Below the pieces are notes generated by a model. It was given only the letters and a program-made list of their open reading frames with translations. It did not search any database and was not told where the DNA came from. A program made the position numbers and the translations under genes. This document shows, in pieces, positions 33,881 through 45,148 of a stretch of 64,000 nucleotides of DNA. The stretch is from the NCBI GenBank assembly GCA_009103225.1, contig RHPI01002438.1, forward strand, positions 932,516 to 996,515, given 5' to 3'. Within the stretch, counting starts at the first letter, position 1. Each line of letters begins with the position of its first letter. This DNA comes from Chlorokybus atmophyticus (lineage: Eukaryota > Streptophyta > Chlorokybophyceae > Chlorokybales > Chlorokybaceae).

Positions 33881-34561
33881 ATGCAGACGGAAGGCTCCCT
33901 GCTGCCTTACGAAGCTGTAGCAGCAAATGGCGACCTGATGTTCACAGTCATTCAGCAGCTGAGCCCACGAGACCGCGCGCTGGCCGCCTGCGTGAACAGG
34001 ACTTGGAGAGAAGTAGCTGCACATACGGAGGATGAGTACTATCGGCAGCGCTGGCCAGCCAGCATGCATGAGGACTTGAAGCTTCATGCACGCCTGTGTC
34101 ACGATCGCATAAGCATGCAAGCGTTGAGAGCCCAGCCGGAAGTTGTTGTGTTGGGCTTCTATATGATGATGCAAGGTGGGCGCAACTTGTTTGGGCCAGC
34201 AGAACCAACTGTTTGGTCGAACACGCAAATACCGGAAGTCCTTGGCTGCCAGTTTCTTCACCTTGATGTGCGTGATGCTGAGCTTGCTAAACGTCAGCCC
34301 TTGAGAGATGCATTGAGACTTATGAAGGGTGGGCCTCCTGATGGCATCGACGCCTTTGCCATGAGAGTTAAAGACGGAGAGCTGCTGCATCTGCAGACAA
34401 AGGAACTTCCTGACAACACTGGAGTGCCTTGGCCCAGCTGTATTGGTGAACTTGCATTTGCGCTTATTGTCATGGCTGGTATGCGGGACAGACGAAAGGC
34501 TGAAGAAGCCACCAGACAATGTCACATTCACCACGATGGCTGTTGCAAGGCTGCTGACTGA
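33881..34561 (+). CDS. F-box-like protein, family copy C
   Basis: A 226-codon frame starting MQTEGSLLPYEAVAANGDLM at 33881, where copies A and B also start. The F-box-like part (about residues 18-60) has LMFTVIQQLSPRDRALAACV, then NRTWREVAA and DEYYRQRWP. The middle and C-terminal parts keep FAMRVKDGELLHLQ, like copy A, but the last about 45 residues diverge, so the real 3' end may use an unrecognised intron. Role as an SCF ubiquitin-ligase receptor is inferred from the F-box alone. Copies A and C are both open while B is not. Confidence 0.72.
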   Translation: MQTEGSLLPYEAVAANGDLMFTVIQQLSPRDRALAACVNRTWREVAAHTEDEYYRQRWPASMHEDLKLHARLCHDRISMQALRAQPEVVVLGFYMMMQGGRNLFGPAEPTVWSNTQIPEVLGCQFLHLDVRDAELAKRQPLRDALRLMKGGPPDGIDAFAMRVKDGELLHLQTKELPDNTGVPWPSCIGELAFALIVMAGMRDRRKAEEATRQCHIHHDGCCKAAD

Positions 34562-35597
34562 AACCTACTTCATGAAGGGACGACACAATGTCACCAACTT
34601 GTGGTGATTTGTTCAACCGCTTCAAGGCAGGAGAGCAGAGGTGCTTATGCAGTGCTTGCGAAAAAGATTGCAACGCAGGCCTCTGTGCATCAGGTATTAA
34701 CATGTACAGTTTGTTAGGTAGTAGATAGGGTGATACAGGCGGCGGCTGCTGTGCTGTGTGTGGTGCTGTATGTGGGTGGATGTGATGGTGTGTGTGGCGT
34801 GGCGTGTGCTGTGAAAATTGGCTAGTGTCAGCGTGCGGGACTGGCACAACACCTGTACATATGTATATACGAGGTGATGAGTGTGTGGTGACACGTTGGT
34901 CTGCTGGTAGCAGATGGTGCTGTGTTTCAGTCCTAGACCCAGGACCTGTGTGCACTGGAGTTGCCTACCCGGTACACTTGTATCGAGTAGAGTGTGAGAT
35001 GTTGCGCTGCGACTATAACAGTTGCTGCATGCTTAGGGCATGAGTCGTGATCACTCCAGGCTCGCACAGCCAAGGCAGTGAGGGGTACGGCAGGCAATAG
35101 GGGCACCAGATACAAGGGGCTGCAGCTGAACCCTATGCGTCTATGTGCAATGCGGGGGAAGGCAGGCGGTAGATATTGGAGGTTCACCACCCAACAAATC
35201 TACAATCTGCAGCGCCACAATGCTGGCACTGTTGTCATGACAGCGGAGATCGTCAGTCTCCTGTAGTCGGCAATCCTCTCGTTTCGTTTGCAAGTAACGT
35301 GTAGTACTGCTCATGTTCGTGTAAGGTTGTGTAGCGTTCACGGTTGATGCACAAACGCTGCTATCTATGCCACCAGGGATGACACTGTCTTGCACTATAC
35401 ATGCCATATCAAGGGACCTCACTGCAAATGTGCCAACCAGTCTGCATGTCCACACCTAAGACATGGTAATCAGGTAAAATCCCTGTACAATACTGGCACA
35501 GCATACAAGCATGCATCAGCGTCAAGCCCCAGTGCACTGCTAGCCAGGCCATCCGCGTACAAGCAGCGCCTAACCGCCAAACCAATCGATCTTGTCC
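34562..35597. other. Intergenic between F-box copy C and the coiled-coil gene
   Basis: Convergent intergenic region. A GTGTG-rich stretch lies at 34750-34810. No recognisable gene. 3' flanks of both neighbours should lie here. Confidence 0.45.
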
Positions 35598-38173
35598 TCA
35601 TCGGCGCTGGTTAGCAGTATTGAACAGCTCATAAGGACTAGCTTCCCCCAAGAGCGCTGCCCTGATAGACTCAAAGTCAGGAGCCTTGCGCCTCTGCTGC
35701 TGCACCCTCCTCGGCCTGTATCTTCGCCTCGGTGCTTCTGTTTCTTCAAACCTCAACTCCAAGTCTGTCTCATCCACTGCGCGTGTTGGCTTCCTCATTG
35801 CACGCGCCCACTCGTCCACTACTCGCGGGTCGACATATCTAGTACGCAGTCGTGGCGTGCAGTCGTACACATACGCATCACCCTCTTTCTCCAGCAGAGG
35901 TGATGACGTTGATGGTGATGAAGGTGGTGATGATGGTGATGGCGATGGTGATGGTATTGGCGTGAAGTCCAGGAAGTCATCATCTCTTGGCGCACCAGCA
36001 GCAGTAACAGGCTGACCCGCGCGCCTTGCAGCCTCGCTGTTCACTCTCTCAACATATGGTCGTCTTGGCCTCGCGGCAAAGGCCGTGTAGGGGTCGTCTT
36101 CAGCCTGTTTTCGTCTGCAGATGGACGCAAAACTTCAAACATTCATGTATTTAAGAGGATGGGCACATCGGCTGGTCGCTACAATCACACTGATGCTGAG
36201 TGTATCTATCGATGCATGCAAACTGGGAATGGCTGTGCTAGCCACTGGCACAGCTAAACTTGTACGATGGCACAATGCGAAGCTCTTACCTGCGCCTCTG
36301 AGGCGTTCTCAAAGGTTGCTCCCGCATGCCAGGCTCTGCAAACAAGCCTGCAACCCATCGCCCGAAACCCGTGCGTGTATCTCTCGGCCAGAGATCATCA
36401 TCATAGTAATCATATCCTGCAACCCAAAGGTTCAGTACGAGTCAGGTAACCAAAGTGCTGCAATCGGTTGGATTGATAGAATGATGCACAAGTGACAACT
36501 TGACTGCATACCATCATAGCTGGTAGATGCTCGCGGGCGTCTGTCTGGTTCATCAACCTCACGCTCATCTCTGATGAACTCAGCAGCCTGATTGCGTGAT
36601 TGGGGTGCTGCGGTGGCACGGGACAACCTGTCGCGCATCTTTGCTTCTCGTAGCTGTCGCGCCCGCTCCATGTCTAGCCTCACCTGCTCTGCTCTTACAC
36701 TCGCTTCGCGATGTTGCTGCATACACAGTGGTCGTCATCAGCTTACGTCAAGCTGACAGCTCTGATCTGGAAGCCACTGAATGGATGCCAGACCAGCATC
36801 TGACGTTAGGTGACATGTAGCATGCATGCGCACATGCTAAAACGATAACACATGCAAGTTCGTGTGTATGTGGATGCGTGCATGCACCCACACATGCACA
36901 CATATACGCGCACGCACTTTCATGCTCGTACCCCACACATGCACGCGTGCAGACACACGTGCACCCGCCCACGAATACAGACACACACATACACACGCAG
37001 ACGTGCACGCGTAGACATATGCTTGTTTGCACCTAGTCACCACTTGCGGTTCAGATTGTTGACTACTTAACAGGTGCTGTGGCTTGAGCACTGCCACTTG
37101 CAAACAACGCGCGCATTGATCGCATACGCGCGTACGCAATTTCTCCAGCTCCACACACACGACTCCAAACAGACCCCAACACACTCACACACATCCCACC
37201 TGTGCCATCCTCCTCTTCATCCCACCATCCCTCCTCCTCCCCTCCCTCTCCGCCCTCTCCCTCTCCCTCCCCTCGGCTCGTTCCAACTCCAGCCGCGCCT
37301 CCCGCTCGTCCCACTCGCGCCACGACTCGGACTCTGGGGAAGGCTGCGGGGTGCTGCGTTGGGAGGGGGAGGGACGGCCTGAGGACTGTTTTGGGGGAGA
37401 GGGAGAAGGGCGTGGTTAGATGGGTGTGAGGGTGTGTGTGGGGACGGTGTGGGAGTTGCGGGCAAGCACATGCAGCGTGCGTTTGCAAGCTGAAGTAGTA
37501 GGAGAATGCAATAGGTAGGCATGTGCAAAACGGTGGGTTATCCAGATTGTCCCTTTGCGTGACTCTGCGTGCATGCGTGCGTGGATGGGCTTGCGAGTTC
37601 AGGCAGCGAAATGATGAATGCTGAAGAACAAAACAATAAGAAAGGGAAAGTTCCTTGCGAGCAGCATCATGCCAATGCGCTGGTATGCAATGCATTCACC
37701 CAAGCAATTCTCACACATGGGCACAACAGGTCATATCCTAAGCTTTTTGCTTGCAATGCCTGGATGCAGTGCTGTGGGCCATCAAGCATCAGAGCCTAGC
37801 ACGCCATGGTAAACAAAACTGACCACTGCTTTCTTATCCAAGAATGGCTTTACGTTCCCCTTCCTTCCAGCATACATGAACTTATATAGTACAGCCGCAA
37901 ATCTGACAGCATGGGTTTGATTGTGCAGTTGAACAATTGGACAATCACACATTGCATGCAAGCGGATAAAGCCCTAGCTGACTGCTTGGTACGTACGGGC
38001 CACTGGACGCGGCGGGCAGAAGTTGGAGGAAGACGAAGTGTGCTATCGTAGCCGTAGGCAGCTCCCCCGCCGACGCGGACTCCACCTTGCCAGACCTGTG
38101 CTGCCCAACGCCGTGGCATGAAGACGGACGACGCCGCGCCGCCCAGCGCCGCCGCCGCCGCCGCCGCCGCCAT
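35598..38173 (-). CDS. Unrecognised protein with N-terminal presequence and charged coiled-coil region
   Basis: Exons (minus): 38173-37997, 37385-37200, 36716-36512, 36416-36290, 36114-35598; 403 residues, all junctions in phase. The N terminus MAAAAAAAALGGAASSVF, followed by an Arg/Ser/Gly-rich stretch, looks like an organelle transit peptide. Residues about 75-155 are packed with E, R and A (for example EWDEREARLELERAEG, VRLDMERARQLREAKMRDRL) and should form a helix or coiled coil. Then come YDYYDDDLWPRD, a Pro/Ser run (SPSPSPSSPPSSPS) and a basic Arg-rich C-terminal third. No known domain was recognised. The exact choice of the first splice junction rests on phase and on the fit of the acceptor at 37386; it is good but untested. 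Confidence 0.7.
36840..37020. repeat. CA/TG-rich low-complexity tract in intron 2
   Basis: Repeated acacatgcacac and cacgcac words. It falls within intron 2 of the 35598-38173 minus-strand gene. Confidence 0.75.
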
Positions 38174-38897
38174 GGCTGCTCCGTCACACCCCCGGTCCTA
38201 AGTGGACAAATGTGAACATGCAGCTTTCATCACTGCCTAAAGATGATTGCTTGTTCAATGGCCTTGTACGCTAAGTTTTGGTGCATTCTCCGCCGCACTT
38301 TCTGTTTTGTTCTCAACAGTAGGCGCTGGTTGTATAAGGCGTGTTAACATCCTGTATGCTAGTGTGCAAAGCGGGTATGGATAGAATAGTCGAGGACTTG
38401 AGCAAGGAATACACTAATCTTACTAAGTCAAGGTCAAGCGTTTGGCCATACCTAGCAGCGACGATAGCACACAAAAAACAACAAACACATAAATACGTGT
38501 ATCACTATTGTGGTATAGCCTCCTCATAGATGGTGATTCACATCACGCCAATGCTGCGAATCGGATCTCTTTCTTTTCTGACAAGTGAGACACCCTCACA
38601 GCTTGTGCCGATGCCTAGCACAATCACAACCCCGCTAACAACAGCAACAACACTAGCGCCTAACATTAAGCGCAGGTAACTCGTAACAATGCACACAGTA
38701 TGTCCCAACGTCCGCGAACGTGGAAGAAGTGCTCCTGTCTAACTGTGTGGCTGCCATCTGGTGGTTCTCTTACACAGTTGCATCCACACCGTGCTATGTG
38801 TGCACAAACAGAGGCTGCAGCATGCGCCAGGAGCAAGTACCTCTCGGGATCACCGCGCATACATGTTTAAGCAGTCAACTCAGGTAGATCAGGACCC
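38174..38897. other. Intergenic, 3' flank of the methyltransferase gene and upstream of the coiled-coil gene
   Basis: No gene recognised. Read on the minus strand, TGTAA occurs about 120 bases after the methyltransferase stop, which would suit the green-algal poly(A) signal, but this is a five-base word. Confidence 0.4.
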
Positions 38898-41631
38898 CTA
38901 CACTGTGGCGTGCTCCTGCGCTAGCAATTGCGGATGTGGACTACTGTTGCTACCTCGGCTCGGTGATAATAGTCTGTGCAGCAGGATTCCCGCAGCTACA
39001 CTAACATTGAGACTATCCACCAGGGAAGTATCTGCTGGGCACTCCACTCGCAGCATCTGCGTGCACAGCCTCCTCACTGTTGGACGCAAACCCTTGCCCT
39101 GCGCAACAGAATGGGTTGTGTCATACACCGCCAGTTCCAATGTTTAAGTTTCAAACCAATTGACACATAAACTTTGTGACATAACAGAAATGGTACCTCG
39201 CTGCCTAGCACTAAGATGGTTGGTCCCGACACCTCAAACTGGGCGCAGTCCACTGCATCATCGTCTGCTGCGGCGCCCAGCACTTGCCAACCGTCTTTCT
39301 GGCATTGATCCAAGAACCGCGGCATGCTGTGACAGCTGTGCACCTGGCAAGGACTCACATATCATTTGTTCAAAGGAGACTCTTGTGCGCAAACCATGTT
39401 GTGAGCATGAGCAAACAACCCTCACCTCCATCAGCTCCATGGCGCCTGAGCTGGCCTTACTGACAGCAGGGCTGAGAGGTGCTGAGTTTCTGTGGCATGT
39501 TACCACGCCTTCCGCGCCAAGGACGTACGCGCTGCGCAGGATGGCGCCAAAGTTTTGCGGGTCTGCAACCTCATCCAAGGCAATCCATACAGGATACATT
39601 GATGTCGTGTCCGTGCGCTTGCGCTCAATGCTTAGCGTTGACACGTTGATGAAGTCTATGCGGGATGCTTTGAGAACTAGTCCCTGCACAAATCAGACGG
39701 CCTCCCTTGACTTTGTCACATGTGAGCAAACTGAAAGGCCTCGGTTGTCATAATCCTGCCAACTTGCATGAAGACGTACACCAAGGCGCATGAGCACACT
39801 GCACCAACCTGATGGGGACGGTTGTTGGACATCATGTTGAGGTCATGCTTGGACACCTTTGTGACTGTTGCTCCAGCCCTCTCTGCCAGTTGGATGGCCT
39901 TCACCACCAGACCGCTGCGCACAATGAGCGTATGTTGGGCACTGATACTAGCCATGAAAGCTAGTAAACCGGGTAGTATTATGAATCATTTACTGTCACA
40001 TACCCGTCCTTGCGCTTCTTCAGATCCATGGAATCCTGAGTGCAAAGCTCGTACACCTGCCTGCGTTCGCTCTGCAAGCGAAAGCACAACGTCAGAACAG
40101 CATGGAACAACTCAAAAGCGTTGCTTTTTGCAGATATCACATTATCATAACAGCGCACCTTCAGGGCAGCAATGACTGGTGCAACGCCATAGATGATGCT
40201 CGCGTCCCTATCCGCATCTGAGTACGAGGTTTCCTCCCCTTCCTCCCCTTCCTCCCAGTCATCTTCGGCCCTGGCTTCGTCCGACCAGCTAGGTGTGGAG
40301 GGTTCTGCATCCGGATACCCCTTGCGCGACTGCCGATCTGCAATGCAGCAGGGCTAACATAAAAACATAACAACGCAGCTGCCAGTTGCTGAACACTACA
40401 AAAATTTCGCAATCGCGCCTCATACAATGACATAACCAAAGTGTTGCTGATTGCGGTACTGAACAAACACAAACGTGACTTTGTTAGGCACCAATGCCTT
40501 TCACCAACAGGCCCGTTTCAACAAGACAGACACCAAGAACCTTCAACCACGCAACCAGTAGGCTTGATGCCAGATAATGCGTGCAACAAGCAAAACCAAA
40601 TGTGGCTTATACCATTGCACGCTGTTGCACTAACTAGTCACAAGTGCGCGCGCCCAAAGTTACTACAGGTATGCAATGCTTGCATACCTGTCCGCTCTGC
40701 TATGCTGAAAGTGCGCACTCTCCTCTCGGCTGGCGCATCCACGCCATCCCGTGTGTCACGATCTTGCCACCTTGGCTTGGCTCCAGGCTTCTGGACGCTG
40801 AAGCGCCGGTCGCCTTGCTGCTGCTGCTGCCAGCGTTCTGGCCTCGAGGTATTATTAGAGTAGCCTCCAGCCCCGCGCCTGTCACCATCACTACGTTGGC
40901 CACCAAACTTGCTGCCACCGCCTCGCTGCTTCCACTCACTCACACCGCTGTCATTGTACCTGCAGAAGTTGTCCTTGTATGAATGCAGCGTTGACAGTGT
41001 TGATACTACATCATCGCATGCATTGTAGCAATAACGTTACTTTGAGGCTGCATTGTACAAGCTGAGTGGCTACGAACCCGCTGACTAGCAGACTGTGACT
41101 GGATATGACGATGAATCTAGCAATGCGCTGACATGCAGCGCACTTGGGGAACTGGTGTATTGTAGGGTGTAGCAGCAAGCGTATGCAAGACGATGTAAAC
41201 AACTGCCATGCTCTTCGCATTGGACAAATGAAAGCAAGAACGCAGAGTATACATGCATTGCCTCAGCTCAAGCTCAGCTCAGGCGCATGACAACGACGCA
41301 GTGCAGCAAACCTGTCCTCGGAAGCCCTACCAGGGTACCCAGCGCCCTGCTGCGGCCTGCTGCCACTCCTTTCTTTTATTCGCCAGCTGGCTCCACCATC
41401 TTCTCTGTCTTCAGCTGCTGCCGCTCGCACACCACCACCGGCAGCCTTCCTGCTGTAACTTTTCCCCCTCCTCAATGCCCCCTCCTCAGCAAACTTCCCA
41501 TACTCCTGCACGCCCGCAGCCACACGCAGAGAGGCGGAGCTGGAGGAGGAGGTGCAGGAACCCACCCTTACTCTCACCCTGGTCAACACCCCAGCTCTGC
41601 ACACCCACCCCGCCGCCACCGCCGCCGACAT
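38898..41631 (-). CDS. SpoU/TrmH-family rRNA 2'-O-ribose methyltransferase, MRM1/RlmB-like
   Basis: Exons (minus): 41631-41312, 40959-40688, 40337-40159, 40071-40004, 39947-39809, 39683-39426, 39343-39197, 39098-38898; 527 residues, in phase. The three SPOUT motifs are clear: DEVADPQNFGAILRSA (motif 1, about 363-378), ILVLGSEGKGLRP (motif 2, about 455-467) and SLNVSVAAGILLHRL (motif 3, about 490-504). Upstream, IIYGVAPVIAAL and LNMMSNNRPHQG are typical of the RlmB/MRM1 substrate-binding domain. The first about 50 residues (MSAAVAAGWVCRAGVLTRVR and Ser-rich continuation) look like an organelle presequence, and a G/R/Q-rich stretch precedes the domain. Expected role: methylation of a guanosine ribose in mitochondrial or plastid large-subunit rRNA using S-adenosylmethionine. 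Mitochondrion versus plastid cannot be decided. It is head to head with the ClpP gene. Confidence 0.92.
40665..40691. repeat. Perfect 12-bp-arm hairpin spanning a splice donor
   Basis: acaggtatgcaa / ttgcatacctgt with the 3-base loop tgc. On the minus strand the right arm contains the exon 2 donor of the methyltransferase gene (ACAG|GTATGC), so in the pre-mRNA the donor would be paired within a stem. This could hinder or regulate splicing, or be chance. Confidence 0.8.
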
Positions 41632-41706
41632 TGCAAACACTTGCGCAAACACTGCCCCTTCTCTCCAACCCTAATTCTATGCTTGTGCTTGCGCGTGTGG
41701 TTCTTC
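41632..41706. promoter_or_regulatory. 75-bp divergent intergenic region between methyltransferase and ClpP start codons
   Basis: Only 75 bases separate the two ATGs, so both 5' untranslated regions and promoters must overlap this stretch and each other's coding DNA. No TATA box is seen. Both N-terminal exons read as presequences, which supports both starts. Confidence 0.6.
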
Positions 41707-43378
41707 ATGGCGGCGGCGACGGTGGTGGCGGCAGGGGGGTTGTGCCTGCGGTGGCGAGGGGAGACTCTCCCTGCGCAGAGATGCTCGCCGTCAAGAGGAA
41801 CGCAAGCTCGCCGGAGGGTACATGCAGCGCCCGCTGCCACCCGCGCTGCTGCAAACCAGTATGGTGACGCTGGCGCTGCCGCAAGGCCGCAAAGGCTAGA
41901 GTGAGCATGCCTTCACTCTACACAAAATCCTCATGTTTTTTGTCTTTAAGCTATATTGATGGTGAAGATCACCATCTGTATAGATTCATCCCTGCTGGTT
42001 GCCAGTTTAGTCAAGCAAGACGTACTGTGTTACTGTGTGCTGTGCGTGTGTGCAAGCAGCCATGTGCACATCACTGCCTAGCTCACGCGCAGCAGTAAGT
42101 GAGAATATTGTCACAGTTCAGCTTCAACTTACGGAAAAACCAAGTTCATTTTCATGGCATGCAGAGCGTCAAGACGGATCACAGAGGCTAGGGGCCCGCC
42201 CAGAGGCCCGCCAGTGCTGGCGCCATCGGTGATCGGTGCCACTGGACCCACGGACCTGTGGAGCCACTTGTTGACCAACCGCATTGTTTTCCTCAGGGAC
42301 CAGGTTGGTAGCTGATCCCATGTGTTGATATTGAGAAGCAAACTTGGTGGTTGATCGTTCATGTGTTGAACCACGTGGCACCTGGCGTTAGGTCAATGAT
42401 AAGGTTGCTACGCGGATAACTGCTGAAATGCTTGCGCTGGAGGCTATGGATCCTACACGAGACATCAAGGTTTGATCAACACAAAAGACTCATGCGCAGC
42501 TGTATTTTCTGCTAAGCAGCAAGCAGGTTGCTGTCTGAATGTGTTCCTCAGCTCACCTGTGCTTTGCAGTTGTATATAAACTGCCTTGGGGGCTCAATGT
42601 ACTCCATCCTGTCAATATTCGACATGATGCAAGCGGTATGTTGTGCATCCCAATGACTGTTTATGTAACTCTCTTTGTGTATTCGACCTCAACAAATAAA
42701 ATTCATGTTGAGTTGCGAGCGTCTGCAGATTCGACCAGATGTGCAGACGGTGTGCTTCGGTCAGGCTGTCAGCCACGCGGCATTGCTGCTGGCTGCTGGC
42801 ACGAAGGGCAAGCGTTTTGCAATGGCCAACTCGCGCATCATGATTCACCAGCCGATGGGTGGCCTGCAGGTATGTTGCACGTGCCTGCATATAGGCGTGC
42901 ATGTTTACATGCAGCCCTTGGGACTGATTGGTTTCATAATATCCGTTTTGCTGTTGTAGGGAGAAGTTGATGACGTTATTATCCAAGCCACTGAGATTAA
43001 CCGGCAAAGAGCAGTAAGTGGTGTTCAACAGTTTGTTTGTTGGTTGGCCGTTGGTCAGATTCCTTGCGAGAGCATTGTGTATGTTGTCCCTGACCTGGAG
43101 AAGTCAAGGTCGCAGGTACTGACTGTATTATGTCGTTAGGTTGTGGATGAGATTTACCAGCATATCACTGGCAAGCCTATTGAGGAAGTAAAGCATTTTA
43201 CAGACCGCGATTACTTCATGGGCCCTGAAAAGGTACGGCTTATGATGCAAAACAGCTATCCATCCATTGAGATCCACTTTGCTGTAAAGTGGCTTGCCCT
43301 CAGAACCTGTGTAGTAGCGCTCATTCCATCTTCTGTGCGCAGGCATTGGAGTTCGGTTTGATTGATGGCATTATCTAG
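41707..43378 (+). CDS. CLPP: ClpP-type serine protease subunit with transit-peptide-like N terminus
   Basis: Exons: 41707-41900, 42165-42303, 42392-42469, 42570-42635, 42729-42869, 42960-43013, 43140-43232, 43343-43378; 266 residues, in phase. Residues 1 to about 65 are Ala/Arg-rich ([20 protein letters not shown]) and typical of a plastid or mitochondrial presequence. The mature part has [44 protein letters not shown] and [20 protein letters not shown]. The catalytic triad is present as S174, H199 and D248, with the same spacing (25 and 49) as E. coli Ser97, His122 and Asp171, so it is a ClpP rather than an inactive ClpR. Two conserved blocks are changed: SPGG is CLGG, and the residue after the nucleophile is His instead of Met. 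The protein ends right after LIDGII with no C-terminal extension. Resemblance to cyanobacterial/plastid ClpP suggests plastid location. Confidence 0.95.
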
Positions 43379-45148
43379 ACAACATAATGCTCGCTTGGCA
43401 TTGAAGTATCTACTGGTTGTGTTGCACGCTCTTCGCATGTGGTGTCTGCCCCTGGTTGCTCTTTCACCACAGCATGGTTCCTTGTGTCCTGAGTCCAGTC
43501 ATGTAAGCACGGTCGGCAGATATGCACTCATGACTTGCCAGCATGGTTCTGCACGCCACATTTACGCAAGCATGCATGCCGCACATGAAGACACATGCAC
43601 ATCATGCGCGCATAGTCGTACATTCGGTAGAGTAGGGATCTTGTGGATAGTGCAGCCAGTGATGTGCAATTGGATGCATGTATATGCTCTCAATTGCTTG
43701 TGCTCATGCACATGTTGCAAAAGCGACCTTCAGCGCTGAAGTGGCAAGTGCTAGGTGTGCACAAAATGCGGGACATGCATGCGCATGAGCATCACACGCA
43801 GTGAAACTAGCACACAGCAACGCATGCATGGCACACAACATCAATGCCAATCGAGTTGACCGGTTACTATACCACGCTACCCTACTGCCGCGAGCCCGGT
43901 CGACATGCAGCAGTCAACATGCAGAGTTATCAGTTGCCCACATGGCGCTTTTGGGTTGTTGGCACTCTTGGTCACACAGTCAGCAAGCACGTCAGCGACC
44001 AGGACTCCCCCGCCCTCTCTCCTCAGCTCCGCCCCCTGCCCGCCGCATTGCTGATGAACGTAGTTGTGTTGTACTCTTGGTGTAGGTAGCATGTGCTTAT
44101 GGTTGCTTTGTGTTTAACATTACAGGTTCCACAATGTCAGACATAAAGGGTCAATCGAACACTTTACTCTTGGATCTGAGCTATAGCTAAGCCTACACAT
44201 TGGAAAATTGATGACGTTATAACATTACAGATTGATAATAGGTTGTTGGATGCACTAGACAATGTTCAACGTGCATGCCATGCATGTGTGTATGGCATTA
44301 TGTCAGCATAGTTTGCACGCCACAACTCACAAGTTAATTGTGTGACCGCAAAGTTCATGTTGAATCCACTCATGTCAATGTAATAATGCGTATATATACA
44401 TGTTGATGCGGTTGAGTTAAGACCTTGTACACGTAAATGTGGGGAAGATTATGTCATACGATGCAATAATATGATGGCTTTTTCTTTGCTGAGGTGTGTG
44501 TGCTTCGGTTATGCATGTAGCTCAAAGATGCACGTGCATCAAACGTTCAATGTTAAACAATAAAATGTACATTGATGGTGTGCATATGGGATAGCAGCAG
44601 GGTACGTAGGGTTTTTAAAGCAAATAGCGTTGATGCATTGTCACTGACACTCACATAGCACGAGCGCACGCGAGGCACACATAAAATGCACCCAGTTATG
44701 CAATATCGATAAACATTAATGATTCTGCCACAATGATTATAATAGACAATGAGTCAGTTCCATGACATAATGTAGTAGTTAACAGCAAATCTCTTCACCA
44801 ATAACGGAATCTTGATGAGAATACATGTTTCATTGATCTCTGCCACCATGGGCAGAGAAGTGGGCGAAAATGTTTTCGCCGAAAAGTGGGGCATGTGATC
44901 ATGATTGAGAAAAAATAACAGGTCTGCACCAGTGAACTGGTACCGTACTGACGGTACGTGTACACCGGCCCACAGAAGCCCTACACGTGGCACATATAGG
45001 CGGTGTTGGCGTCATATTTGAAGGCGGCGGCGGTGAGCATTACAAGCAGAGCAGCCGTAGTGTGTCACTTCCATCTTCGTTATCAAGAGCATTGGTAGGG
45101 CCTCACCCACCTCACACACATATACATAAGCGCAGAAGCGTCATCATC
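43379..45148. other. Intergenic between ClpP and SCYL2-type gene
   Basis: No gene recognised. The middle part (44100-44760) is AT-rich. A short perfect hairpin (8-bp arms ggcgaaaa/ttttcgcc, loop tg) lies at 44863-44880. A further inverted pair, taccgta/tacggta, is near 44942. A TATA-like word (catatatagg) at about 44990-44999 lies some 150 bases before the next start codon. Confidence 0.45.

Noticed and set aside
33872-34534. 220-codon minus-strand open frame
   Set aside because: It is the antisense shadow of F-box copy C, whose plus-strand frame matches copies A and B.
36837-37184. Cys/Val-rich minus-strand frame
   Set aside because: Translation of a CA/TG-rich tract that lies in an intron of the coiled-coil gene.
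37063-37695. 210-codon minus-strand frame read as one gene
   Set aside because: Only 37200-37385 of this region is used, in a different frame that joins in phase to the neighbouring exons. The rest is intron.
41287-41904. 205-codon plus-strand frame overlapping two gene starts
   Set aside because: Overlaps exon 1 of the methyltransferase on the opposite strand and exon 1 of ClpP in another frame, both with stronger support.
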